From an uncultured Prevotella sp. (GTDB taxonomy: Bacteria; Bacteroidota; Bacteroidia; Bacteroidales; Bacteroidaceae): a stretch of 13,388 bases of DNA. The position numbers and the translations under genes were made by a program. The notes under the pieces were generated by a model that worked only from the letters and a program-made list of their open reading frames with translations, was not told the DNA's origin and did not search any database. The stretch lies in contig CALZAP010000008.1 in assembly GCA_945614335.1 (NCBI GenBank), forward strand, positions 1 through 13,388. The letters run 5' to 3'. Shown here piece by piece: positions 7,185-13,226 of this stretch (the stretch's first letter is position 1; each line of letters starts with the position of its first letter).

Positions 7185-7265
7185 GACAAGTTGACGAGTA
7201 GACAAGTTATTACTACGTTCCATTTCTATCAACTGACTATCAACTTGTCAACTCGTCAACTTGTC
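7185..7265. repeat. 24-bp inverted repeat built of tandem GACAAGTT-type units
   Basis: The arms 7185-7208 and 7242-7265 are reverse complements with one mismatch in 24 (at 7200), separated by 33 nt. Each arm is made of shorter direct units (GACAAGTT, GACGAGT, GACAAGTT; 7-8 bp). The right side continues to CAACTT at 7270, next to the pyrE stop at 7273. No T-tract follows on either strand, so this is probably not a standard terminator. It could act as an intercistronic RNA hairpin between pyrE and the SRPBCC gene. Confidence 0.88.
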
Positions 7266-7272
7266 AACTTAA

Positions 7273-7914
7273 TTATTTGTTCTCCTGTTTCCAAGTGCTT
7301 GGTGACTTTCTCCATTCTGCCAGCACCGCGAGGTCTTCCTCTTTTATGTATCCGGTCTTGGCTGCTATGGCGGTGGTATGCTCGTAGTCAGAGAGAGTGA
7401 CGAGTTTCAGGTTTGCAGCTTTGAATGCTTCCTCGGCAACCGGGAACCCGTATGTGTACGAAGCAACCATACCTACCACTTCGAAGCCAGCCTTGCGAAG
7501 AGCGTCGACAGCTTTCAGCGACGAGCCACCAGTGGAAATAAGGTCTTCCACCACTACCACCTTTGCGCCTTCCGGTATTGTGCCTTCTATCTGGTTGCCC
7601 ATGCCGTGGTCTTTCGGCTTCGGACGCACGTAGCAGTAAGGCAGCAGCAGTTCGTCGGCCACCAGCGCTCCCTGTGCAATGGCACCTGTAGCCACACCAG
7701 CCACTGCATTAGCCTCTGGGAACTCTTCGTGGATGAGGTGAACCAGTTCCTGCTTTACAAACGAGCGCAGCTCGGGATAGGCGAGAGTCTTGCGGTTGTC
7801 GGTGTATATTGGTGATTTCCATCCAGATGCCCATGTGAACGGGTCGTTGGGTTGAAGCTTTATAGCCTTGACTTCAAGGAGCTTCTGTGCGAATAAATGT
7901 TTTATAGATTCCAT
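7273..7914 (-). CDS. pyrE: Orotate phosphoribosyltransferase
   Basis: 213 aa, the normal length for bacterial PyrE. It converts orotate and PRPP to orotidine 5'-phosphate in UMP synthesis, acting as a cytoplasmic dimer. The PRPP-binding signature VVVEDLISTGGSS is at 120-132. RPKPKDHGMGNQIEG (97-111) is the flexible catalytic loop with its lysines. FTWASGWKSPIYTDNR (26-41) is the orotate-binding N-terminal block, and GVATGAIAQGALVA (73-86) the preceding loop. The ATG at 7912-7914 gives the expected MESIKHLFAQKLL start. An 80-bp spacer with a likely -7 box separates it from prmC, so it probably begins a transcript including the SRPBCC gene and argH. The 3' end abuts the 7185-7270 inverted repeat. 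No PyrR-type attenuator was seen. Confidence 0.97.
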   Translation of the reverse strand: MESIKHLFAQKLLEVKAIKLQPNDPFTWASGWKSPIYTDNRKTLAYPELRSFVKQELVHLIHEEFPEANAVAGVATGAIAQGALVADELLLPYCYVRPKPKDHGMGNQIEGTIPEGAKVVVVEDLISTGGSSLKAVDALRKAGFEVVGMVASYTYGFPVAEEAFKAANLKLVTLSDYEHTTAIAAKTGYIKEEDLAVLAEWRKSPSTWKQENK

Positions 7915-7945
7915 AATTATGATGTGTTATTATATTCTTCGTTTG

Positions 7946-7953
7946 CAAAAGTA
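7946..7953 (-). promoter_or_regulatory. Putative -7 box upstream of pyrE
   Basis: Minus strand TACTTTTG fits TAnnTTTG and lies about 30 nt before the pyrE ATG. At a spacing of 19 only TTCG is found for the -33 box, so support rests on the -7 element and position. Confidence 0.5.
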
Positions 7954-7994
7954 ACAAGAAAAATTGGAATTGCGAAGAAAAAGGTGTTTTTTTT

Positions 7995-8834
7995 TCATTC
8001 TTTCCATATTTTCATCATTCTTTTCTTGCCATATTGGTCTTCTCGTGTTTCAAAGTGTGCGAAACCTTCCTCTTCTGCCATGGTTTCCATTTCCTTGGCA
8101 TATAAGGGGTTGATTTCAAAAAACAGGCATCCTCCCTTGTTGAGAGATGTGGATGCGTATCGTGTTATTGCCCTATAGAACATCAGAGGGTCGGAGTCTG
8201 GAACGAATAGCGCGATGCTTGGTTCATGGTCAACCACGTTAGCCTCCATGTCAACCTTCTCTTTCTGGCAGATATAAGGCGGATTGCTCACTATCACGTC
8301 CCAGCGTCTGCCGTCGTCAGTCACTTTGAGCGCGTCTTGCCGTTCCACTGTTACATCGGCTCCTAATGCCTGGGCATTCGCTTTTGCCGTCTGAAGTGCC
8401 TCGTTGGCAATGTCCCACGCCGTCACCTTTGCCATGGTTTCCAATGCAAGTGTGATGGCTATGCATCCGCTTCCTGTGCCAATGTCAAGTATAGTGCCGG
8501 CCGTTTTGCAGTCTTCTGCAACCCATAGGCAAAGTTCTTGGGTTTCCGGTCGAGGTATGAGCACTCCTTTGGTTACCTTAAAATATCGGTCGGCAAAAAG
8601 AGCCTTGCCCACGGCATACTGCACTGGCACCCCCTGTCTTATAAGGTTAAAGGCGCGTATAAAGTCTGCCGAGCAATTTACCTGCTTCCCCCCGTAGATG
8701 TCTGCGAGAGTGAAGCCGAGGACATCCTCAAGCAAGATTCGTGCCACAGCACGTGCCTCCCTCTCGTCGTAAGCCCTTGTCCCGTGGCTGTCTTCCACGT
8801 TGGCAATCTCCCTGCAAATGTCTTGATAAGTCAT
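7995..8834 (-). CDS. prmC: Peptide chain release factor N5-glutamine methyltransferase (PrmC/HemK)
   Basis: 279 aa, the usual length. PrmC methylates the glutamine of the GGQ motif in release factors RF1 and RF2 with S-adenosylmethionine. The N-terminal helical substrate-recognition domain covers about residues 1-75, and VPVQYAVGKALF (69-80) marks the hinge. RPETQEL (95-101) is the conserved block normally written RPETEEL. The SAM-binding motif I is DIGTGSGC (117-124), and the glutamine-binding NPPY is at 184-187. Conserved DHEPSIALF follows at 202-210. The ATG at 8832-8834 fits, with a strong promoter about 20 nt upstream. It is divergent from queH with an 84-bp spacer and is followed by pyrE on the same strand. 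All catalytic motifs are intact. Confidence 0.96.
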   Translation of the reverse strand: MTYQDICREIANVEDSHGTRAYDEREARAVARILLEDVLGFTLADIYGGKQVNCSADFIRAFNLIRQGVPVQYAVGKALFADRYFKVTKGVLIPRPETQELCLWVAEDCKTAGTILDIGTGSGCIAITLALETMAKVTAWDIANEALQTAKANAQALGADVTVERQDALKVTDDGRRWDVIVSNPPYICQKEKVDMEANVVDHEPSIALFVPDSDPLMFYRAITRYASTSLNKGGCLFFEINPLYAKEMETMAEEEGFAHFETREDQYGKKRMMKIWKE

Positions 8835-8853
8835 GCTTCCTCAAATTTTTGTG

Positions 8854-8885
8854 CAAAAGTACAACAAAAAGTGCGATATTCCAAA
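8854..8885 (-). promoter_or_regulatory. Bacteroidetes-type promoter for prmC
   Basis: On the minus strand TTTG (8882-8885), 20 bases, then TACTTTTG (8854-8861). This is a full match to the TTTG/TAnnTTTG consensus. The -7 box is 19 nt before the prmC ATG. The -33 box lies 9 bp from the opposing queH -7 box. Confidence 0.75.
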
Positions 8886-8894
8886 TTATTATAT

Positions 8895-8902
8895 TACTTT
8901 TG
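8895..8902 (+). promoter_or_regulatory. Putative -7 box for queH
   Basis: TACTTTTG on the + strand matches TAnnTTTG and ends 16 nt before the queH ATG at 8919. No TTTG is present at 19-21 bp, only a GTG-containing stretch near 8870-8873, so the -33 element is weak. The region is shared with the divergent prmC promoter. Confidence 0.5.
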
Positions 8903-8918
8903 CAGGAAAAAATATATT

Positions 8919-9527
8919 ATGATGGAGAACAGATGCTTAAAGAAGAAACAGCGCAAAGAGGCTATCGAACTGCCCGACGATTGTCGTGAAGTGTTGCTTC
9001 ATGCCTGTTGTGCACCATGTTCGTCGGCCATTGTGGAGTGGTTGATGCAACACGATGTGCGCCCCACAATATTCTATTTCAACCCCAACATATTCCCCCT
9101 TGAAGAATATGAGACGAGGAAAAACGAGAGTAAGCGTCACGCTGAGAGTCTCGGCATCAGATGGATAGATGCCGACTACGACCACCAACGTTGGCTCGAC
9201 TCTGTCCGCGGTCACGAATCAGCTCCCGAGCGTGGAAGTCGTTGTCAGCTATGTTTCCGTCTTCGCCTTCTTGAAACCGCCAAAGAAGCCCAACGCCTTG
9301 GCATAAAATATTTCGCCACCACTCTTGCCTCTTCCCGTTGGAAAAGTCTTGAGCAGATCACCATTGCTGGCGAAGCCGCAGCCACAGCCGTTTCCACGCC
9401 ATCGTCTCAAGTGGTGTTCTGGGCTCAGAACTGGCGAAAAGGTGGTTTGCAGGAGCGCCGCAACCAACTTCTTCGCGAATATGGTTTCTACAATCAGCTA
9501 TATTGTGGTTGCGAGTTTTCGAAATGA
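8919..9527 (+). CDS. queH: Epoxyqueuosine reductase QueH (DUF208)
   Basis: 202 aa from ATG 8919 (a second ATG follows directly at 8922). The frame stays open further upstream to 8538, but that part is antisense to prmC and crosses the promoter, so it is not coding. QueH reduces epoxyqueuosine to queuosine in the wobble position of tRNAs with GUN anticodons (Tyr, His, Asn, Asp), replacing the unrelated cobalamin enzyme QueG. Visible hallmarks are HACCAPCSS with the adjacent Cys30-Cys31, FYFNPNIFPLEEY (52-64), CQLCFRLRL with Cys109 and Cys112, TTLASSRWKS (134-143), and the terminal CGCEFS with Cys196 and Cys198. These cysteines include the iron-sulfur and metal-binding residues of the family. 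It is the only plus-strand gene in the window. After the stop comes a repeat-rich region convergent with the ABC genes. Confidence 0.95.
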   Translation: MMENRCLKKKQRKEAIELPDDCREVLLHACCAPCSSAIVEWLMQHDVRPTIFYFNPNIFPLEEYETRKNESKRHAESLGIRWIDADYDHQRWLDSVRGHESAPERGSRCQLCFRLRLLETAKEAQRLGIKYFATTLASSRWKSLEQITIAGEAAATAVSTPSSQVVFWAQNWRKGGLQERRNQLLREYGFYNQLYCGCEFSK

Positions 9528-9648
9528 CCATCGGCTGAGACATCAAAACATTTTGCGTGATATAATGTTATTGGTTCTTTTCCCTTATGCCGAAACCAAT
9601 GATAGGGTTATGACTGTTTACCTTACGCTCGCGTGAAAAATTTAGTTT

Positions 9649-9741
9649 TATCTGTCATCTGTCACCACTTAGACTTAACACCTTAATATACAATAGTTTA
9701 ATGCGGTGACAGATAGGTGACAGACGATTTTATCTGTCACC
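9649..9741. repeat. TCTGTCACC repeat cluster with competing hairpins
   Basis: Direct and inverted copies of (TA)TCTGTCACC occur: TATCTGTCATCTGTCACC at 9649-9666, GGTGACAGATA at 9705-9715, GGTGACAGA at 9716-9724, and TATCTGTCACC at 9731-9741. The middle copy can pair perfectly over 10 bp with the left copy (9657-9666) or over 11 bp with the right copy (9731-9741), but not both. The word TGTCA/TGACA occurs five times here. It lies in the gap between convergent queH and the ABC genes. Confidence 0.85.
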
Positions 9742-9759
9742 AGCAAATTAAATCAATAA

Positions 9760-9850
9760 CGCCCTGTGTCACGGTCGTACCAAGGCTGGTGTCACGACCG
9801 TACCACAGTTATGGAACACTCGTGACACCAGTCATGGAACGACCGTACCA
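9760..9850. repeat. Mosaic tandem array of four ~23-bp units
   Basis: Four adjacent units of 23, 23, 22 and 23 bp (9760-9782, 9783-9805, 9806-9827, 9828-9850). Each ends in a 16-bp block of a 5-bp word, a 6-bp core and a 5-bp word: TGTCA-CGGTCG-TACCA, TGTCA-CGACCG-TACCA, TGGAA-CACTCG-TGACA and TGGAA-CGACCG-TACCA. The core of unit 1 is the reverse complement of that in units 2 and 4, and TGACA is the reverse complement of TGTCA. The linkers are 6-7 bp. A perfect 12-bp inverted repeat (9786-9797 with 9820-9831) spans units 2 to 4. Sequence from 9851 to 9962 is A/T-rich with nothing recognised, and 9528-9648 holds no gene. Confidence 0.88.
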
Positions 9851-9962
9851 ACAGCTATTCTTATTTTATCATATCATATCTAAGCAGTCTTCATAAGATA
9901 ATCATTTCAGCTATATCTAATAAATTACAGCAGTCAGTTCTATAGCTTAATGATTACTTGAT

Positions 9963-10628
9963 TTACTCTTCAACTACCTTCCCGTCGAAGAGTTTGATCA
10001 CTCGCTGTGCCATGGAGGCATCGCGGTCGCTATGGGTTACCATGATGATGGTAGTGCCTTCTTGGTTTAGCTCGGTGAGGAGCTTCATCACTTCGATGCC
10101 GTTCTTTGAGTCGAGGTTACCGGTAGGCTCGTCGGCAAGTAACATCTATGGACCGAACACCACGGCACGGGCAATGGCCACACGCTGCTGCTGACCTCCC
10201 GAGAGCTGGTGGGGGAAGTGCTTGGCGCGATGACTTATCGCCATGCGCTTCATAATCTCCTGTACCCGTTGCTTGCGCTCCTTGGCGGGGATATTGAGAT
10301 AGGTAAGCGGCAGCTCGATGTTCTCCTCCACGTTCAGCTCGTCGATGAGGTTGAACGACTGGAACACGAAGCCTATCTGCCCCTTGCGCACGTCGGTGCG
10401 GTCCTTCTCCTTAAGCGCGTCAACTTCCTTCCCGTCGAGCCAATACTTTCCGCCCGTGGGATTGTCGAGCAGTCCGAGGATATTGAGCAATGTCGATTTG
10501 CCACATCCCGAAGGACCCATAATAGCTACAAACTCGCCGTCCTTCACTTCGAACGACACTCCATTCAATGCAATCGTCTCCACCTCTTCCGTGCGGAACG
10601 ACTTTGATAAATTCTCTACTTTAATCAT
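9963..10628 (-). pseudogene. ABC transporter ATP-binding protein (LolD/MacB type) interrupted by an in-frame TAG
   Basis: The reading frame of 221 sense/stop codons has the normal length of a LolD/MacB-type ATPase. Part one (10146-10628, 160 aa) has Walker A GPSGCGKST (38-46), Q-loop Gln90 (FVFQSFNLIDELNVEENIELPL) and signature LSGGQQQ (142-148). It then stops at TAG (10146-10148) after VVFGP. The next codon is ATG, and part two (9963-10145) continues in frame with MLLADEPTGNLD (Walker B Asp166, catalytic Glu167) and H-loop His199. Homologues usually have Lys between Pro and Met-Leu-Leu. AAG to TAG is one base change, so this looks like a recent nonsense mutation. Part one alone lacks Walker B. 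TAG directly followed by ATG could permit restart, giving a split protein, or TAG could be suppressed. The partner permeases are directly upstream (10804 onward). It normally energises efflux or lipoprotein/peptide export by FtsX-type permeases. Confidence 0.88.
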
Positions 10629-10642
10629 TGTTTTTTTTATTT

Positions 10643-10800
10643 GGGGAGTTATGATGGGGAGTTAATTGGGAAGTTATGTGGGGAAGTTAAAATGGGCCAA
10701 TACTCTTTGCGCTGATAGACCTCCGCGCATAAACATTTGGCAACTCATAACTCCTCATCATAACTCCTTTTTTAACTTCCCCTCATAACTCCTTATCATT
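10643..10800. repeat. Spacer of inverted (A)GGAGTTATGA / GGGGAAGTTA repeats
   Basis: The spacer between the 788-aa permease and the ATPase has GGAGTTATGA-like units on the + strand at 10643-10692 and the same units in reverse orientation at 10747-10800. The segments 10645-10664 and 10748-10767 are reverse complements with one mismatch in 20. A second pair is about 10671-10692 with 10773-10793. The central 10693-10745 is unique. The right half is shared with the spacer at 13168-13226. Confidence 0.85.
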
Positions 10801-10803
10801 AAA

Positions 10804-13170
10804 TTAATTATCTTTTATATGTTTTATCGGATTCTCATTCGCCGCTCTCCAGCTTTGCGCCACCACTGCCGCAAGCGAGATGAGGAGGATGACGGCTCCT
10901 GCCACTGCTATCCAAGGCCACCACGTGATGCGATAGGTGTATTGGATAATCCACTCCTTCATGAAATAGACCACGATAGGCACGGAGATGATAAAGGCTA
11001 TAATGACATACATAAGGAACGTGCGCACAAGCCGGCGGCGCATCTGTCCACTGGTGGAGCCAAACACCTTGCGCACAGCTATCTCCTTCTGCCGCTGCTC
11101 GATGAAGTAGGTGGACATGGCTATCAAGCCGAGGATGGAGATAAGTATCGCCACAAGGGCAAAGAGTGAGACGATGCGCGAGGTGCGGATTTGTGTCTCA
11201 AATTCTTCCTGCACTTGTTTGTCAACGAAACGTGCTCTTTCAGCATCCATATCCTCGAGATACACCTTATGATAGAGTCGGGCTATCTCATTATAGCCTT
11301 CCTCAAGGTCGCCTTCTATCAGGATGTTCAGGTCCCAACAGTTTTTCACCTTATCCACCACGGATATAAGCATCGGGCGAGGCTCGTATTCAATACTGCA
11401 AATACGGAAATCGCGGAATGTGCCGCCATACTGCTCATCGAGATTATGGTTCATCAGTTGAATTGCCTTAAGCGTCTTGCGCGGGTCGCGTATTGCCTCT
11501 GAAGCCTTCACGTCGTTTTCCATGCGCTTGTTCATATAGAAATGCCCCGGCTTCGGTTTGCTGCCATCGGTGAGTTTGATGTCGTATATGTCGAAGAACT
11601 CCTTCTCTACCACGAAATGCTGTATGCGCATATCTACAAAGTCATCACTGCCCACAATGGTTTGGTTGTTGCCGCCGTCAGCAGGTGTCCCCTGCGAAGG
11701 CGATACGAGTTTCACGCATGGCAGGGCCTTCAATTCTTGTATGAAACTTTCGGGAGACGACACACGGTCAATCGTCAGAACGCTGTCCTGGCGGAATCCC
11801 AAGGGAGCATTCACTAAGTGCTTAAGCTGAAGAACCATTACAAGCGAACAGGCAAGCATTGTGATGGTGATGACATTCTGTAACACTATGAACACCCTAC
11901 TGAATGTCATCTTTGTCTTGTGGACAAACGTGCCGCGAACTATCTCCATCGGCTCAACCCTCGATGCCACCACAGCGGGAATTACCCCCGACACGATGCC
12001 CGTAACTACAAGAATGGCGAGAAGCATTCCTATGGACATCGGACTGAACAAAAGTGACATATTCATTTTTGCACAGAGCAATTCGCCAAAACTACGTGAG
12101 AAAGCCAATGCGAGTAGTAGGGCGATGAGGAACGCAAGACCACAGAGCATCATGCTCTCGCCAACAAATCGCATTGCAATCTCCCTGCGCTGCGCCCCGA
12201 AGAGCCTTCGTGCTGCCATCTCGCGGGCACGCTTTCCCGACTGTGCCACGGTGAGGTTGACATAGTTCATCACGGCAAAAAGCAGTATGACGAGTGCAAC
12301 TGCCGCAAGGATTCTCACTAAGTTAATGTCACCATAACGCAAAGTGCCGTTGCCCTCCGCCTTGGTGAAGAACACGTCCTTATATTTCATCGTGAAAGGC
12401 TCTGTAAACATTTCCTCGTCGGGTTTCTGTTCAGCAAAATGTTTCCAGAACTTGGCGAAACTCTTTGTCAACTCTTTCTCTCGACCTACAAAGGTCTTGC
12501 CTTCGTGCATCTTCAGGAAGACATTACATCCCGACAGGTTCACCATATTAATAAGGAAAGCTTCATCGGTATTTGCAAAGTTGCCAAAGCGTTGATAATC
12601 ATAGTTCACGACAATGTCGGGGTTATCGAATATTCGGCCCTTGAGGTCTTCCAGCACTGCCGTGATATGGAGTTTCAGCGAGTCGTTGAACATGATGGTT
12701 CGTCCCACTACTGCGGTCTCGCCAAACATCCTCATAGCAAACCTCTCGCTTACCACTGCGGCATTCTTTGCCTCAAGGCACCTTGTGGCATCGCCCTCCT
12801 TCAGCGGATAGCCAAAGAAGGTGAAGAATGTCGAGTCGGCAGTGAGCACCTGAGCACGAAGCCGCTCGTCACCCTTGTTCACCATCAGTTCCATACGGCT
12901 CACTCCGCACACGGACTCTATCTCGGGAAACATCCTCTGAAGCTGTTTTCCTACATAGTGATGTGTGCCGATGTATTGCTCGCCGGCGAAGTTCATGCCA
13001 ATCGCCTCAACGCGATCGCTCTCAGGAATGTCGCGCGTCACCCGATACTCCTGCCATACATACACGCCAATGAGCATCACGAACATCAGCGACAGGGACA
13101 GTCCGAAGACGTTGATGGCGGTATAGACCTTGTTTCTTGATAGAAACGTAATGTAAGATTTTATGTTCAT
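10804..13170 (-). CDS. FtsX-like/MacB-type ABC transporter permease
   Basis: 788 aa, inner-membrane permease of the type VII (MacB/FtsX) ABC family. Eight membrane segments are visible at about 17-38, 286-308, 338-358, 380-402, 427-447, 667-688, 718-738 and 753-773. A large periplasmic domain (about 40-280) follows the first, and a second (about 450-665) follows the fifth. This is the duplicated layout usual for Bacteroidetes permeases near 800 aa. Each half has the conserved cytoplasmic motif after a membrane segment: REMAARRLFGA (316-326) and RQKEIAVRKVFGS (693-705), thought to contact the ATPase. The ATG at 13168-13170 is preceded by AAGGAGTT on the minus strand, only 2 nt from the ATG, as part of a spacer repeat. 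It follows a paralogous permease and precedes the ATPase with the internal stop. The substrate is unknown: antimicrobial peptides, lipoproteins or other envelope cargo are possible. Confidence 0.93.
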   Translation of the reverse strand: MNIKSYITFLSRNKVYTAINVFGLSLSLMFVMLIGVYVWQEYRVTRDIPESDRVEAIGMNFAGEQYIGTHHYVGKQLQRMFPEIESVCGVSRMELMVNKGDERLRAQVLTADSTFFTFFGYPLKEGDATRCLEAKNAAVVSERFAMRMFGETAVVGRTIMFNDSLKLHITAVLEDLKGRIFDNPDIVVNYDYQRFGNFANTDEAFLINMVNLSGCNVFLKMHEGKTFVGREKELTKSFAKFWKHFAEQKPDEEMFTEPFTMKYKDVFFTKAEGNGTLRYGDINLVRILAAVALVILLFAVMNYVNLTVAQSGKRAREMAARRLFGAQRREIAMRFVGESMMLCGLAFLIALLLALAFSRSFGELLCAKMNMSLLFSPMSIGMLLAILVVTGIVSGVIPAVVASRVEPMEIVRGTFVHKTKMTFSRVFIVLQNVITITMLACSLVMVLQLKHLVNAPLGFRQDSVLTIDRVSSPESFIQELKALPCVKLVSPSQGTPADGGNNQTIVGSDDFVDMRIQHFVVEKEFFDIYDIKLTDGSKPKPGHFYMNKRMENDVKASEAIRDPRKTLKAIQLMNHNLDEQYGGTFRDFRICSIEYEPRPMLISVVDKVKNCWDLNILIEGDLEEGYNEIARLYHKVYLEDMDAERARFVDKQVQEEFETQIRTSRIVSLFALVAILISILGLIAMSTYFIEQRQKEIAVRKVFGSTSGQMRRRLVRTFLMYVIIAFIISVPIVVYFMKEWIIQYTYRITWWPWIAVAGAVILLISLAAVVAQSWRAANENPIKHIKDN

Positions 13171-13226
13171 AACTCCTTATTATAACTCCTTATTATAACT
13201 TCCCCTCATAACTCCTTATCATTAAA
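13168..13226. repeat. ATAACTCCTTAT tandem repeat spacer, partly identical to 10773-10815
   Basis: Four ATAACT(T)CC-type units occur between the two permease genes. From 13196 to 13238 the sequence is identical over 43 bp to 10773-10815, including the stop codon and last residues of the upstream permease gene. On the minus strand the unit reads AAGGAGTTAT, so the last copy forms the sequence directly before the 788-aa permease ATG. Confidence 0.88.

Noticed and set aside
7185..7270. Intrinsic terminator at the end of pyrE
   Set aside because: The hairpin is strong, but no U-tract follows it on either strand.
8538..8918. Possible 127-residue N-terminal extension of QueH
   Set aside because: It is antisense to conserved prmC coding sequence and crosses the divergent promoter region. 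QueH homology begins just after ATG 8919.
9570..9600. Terminator for queH (ATTGGTT / AACCAAT, 7 bp)
   Set aside because: The stem is short and A/T-rich with a 17-nt loop and no T-tract after it, so support is too weak.
9760..9850. CRISPR array
   Set aside because: The units have no unique spacers of 25-40 bp, the repeats are degenerate and built of short words, and no cas genes are nearby.
12439..13140. Plus-strand open frame of 233 codons inside the permease gene
   Set aside because: It lies wholly antisense to the periplasmic domain of the FtsX-like permease and has no family features.
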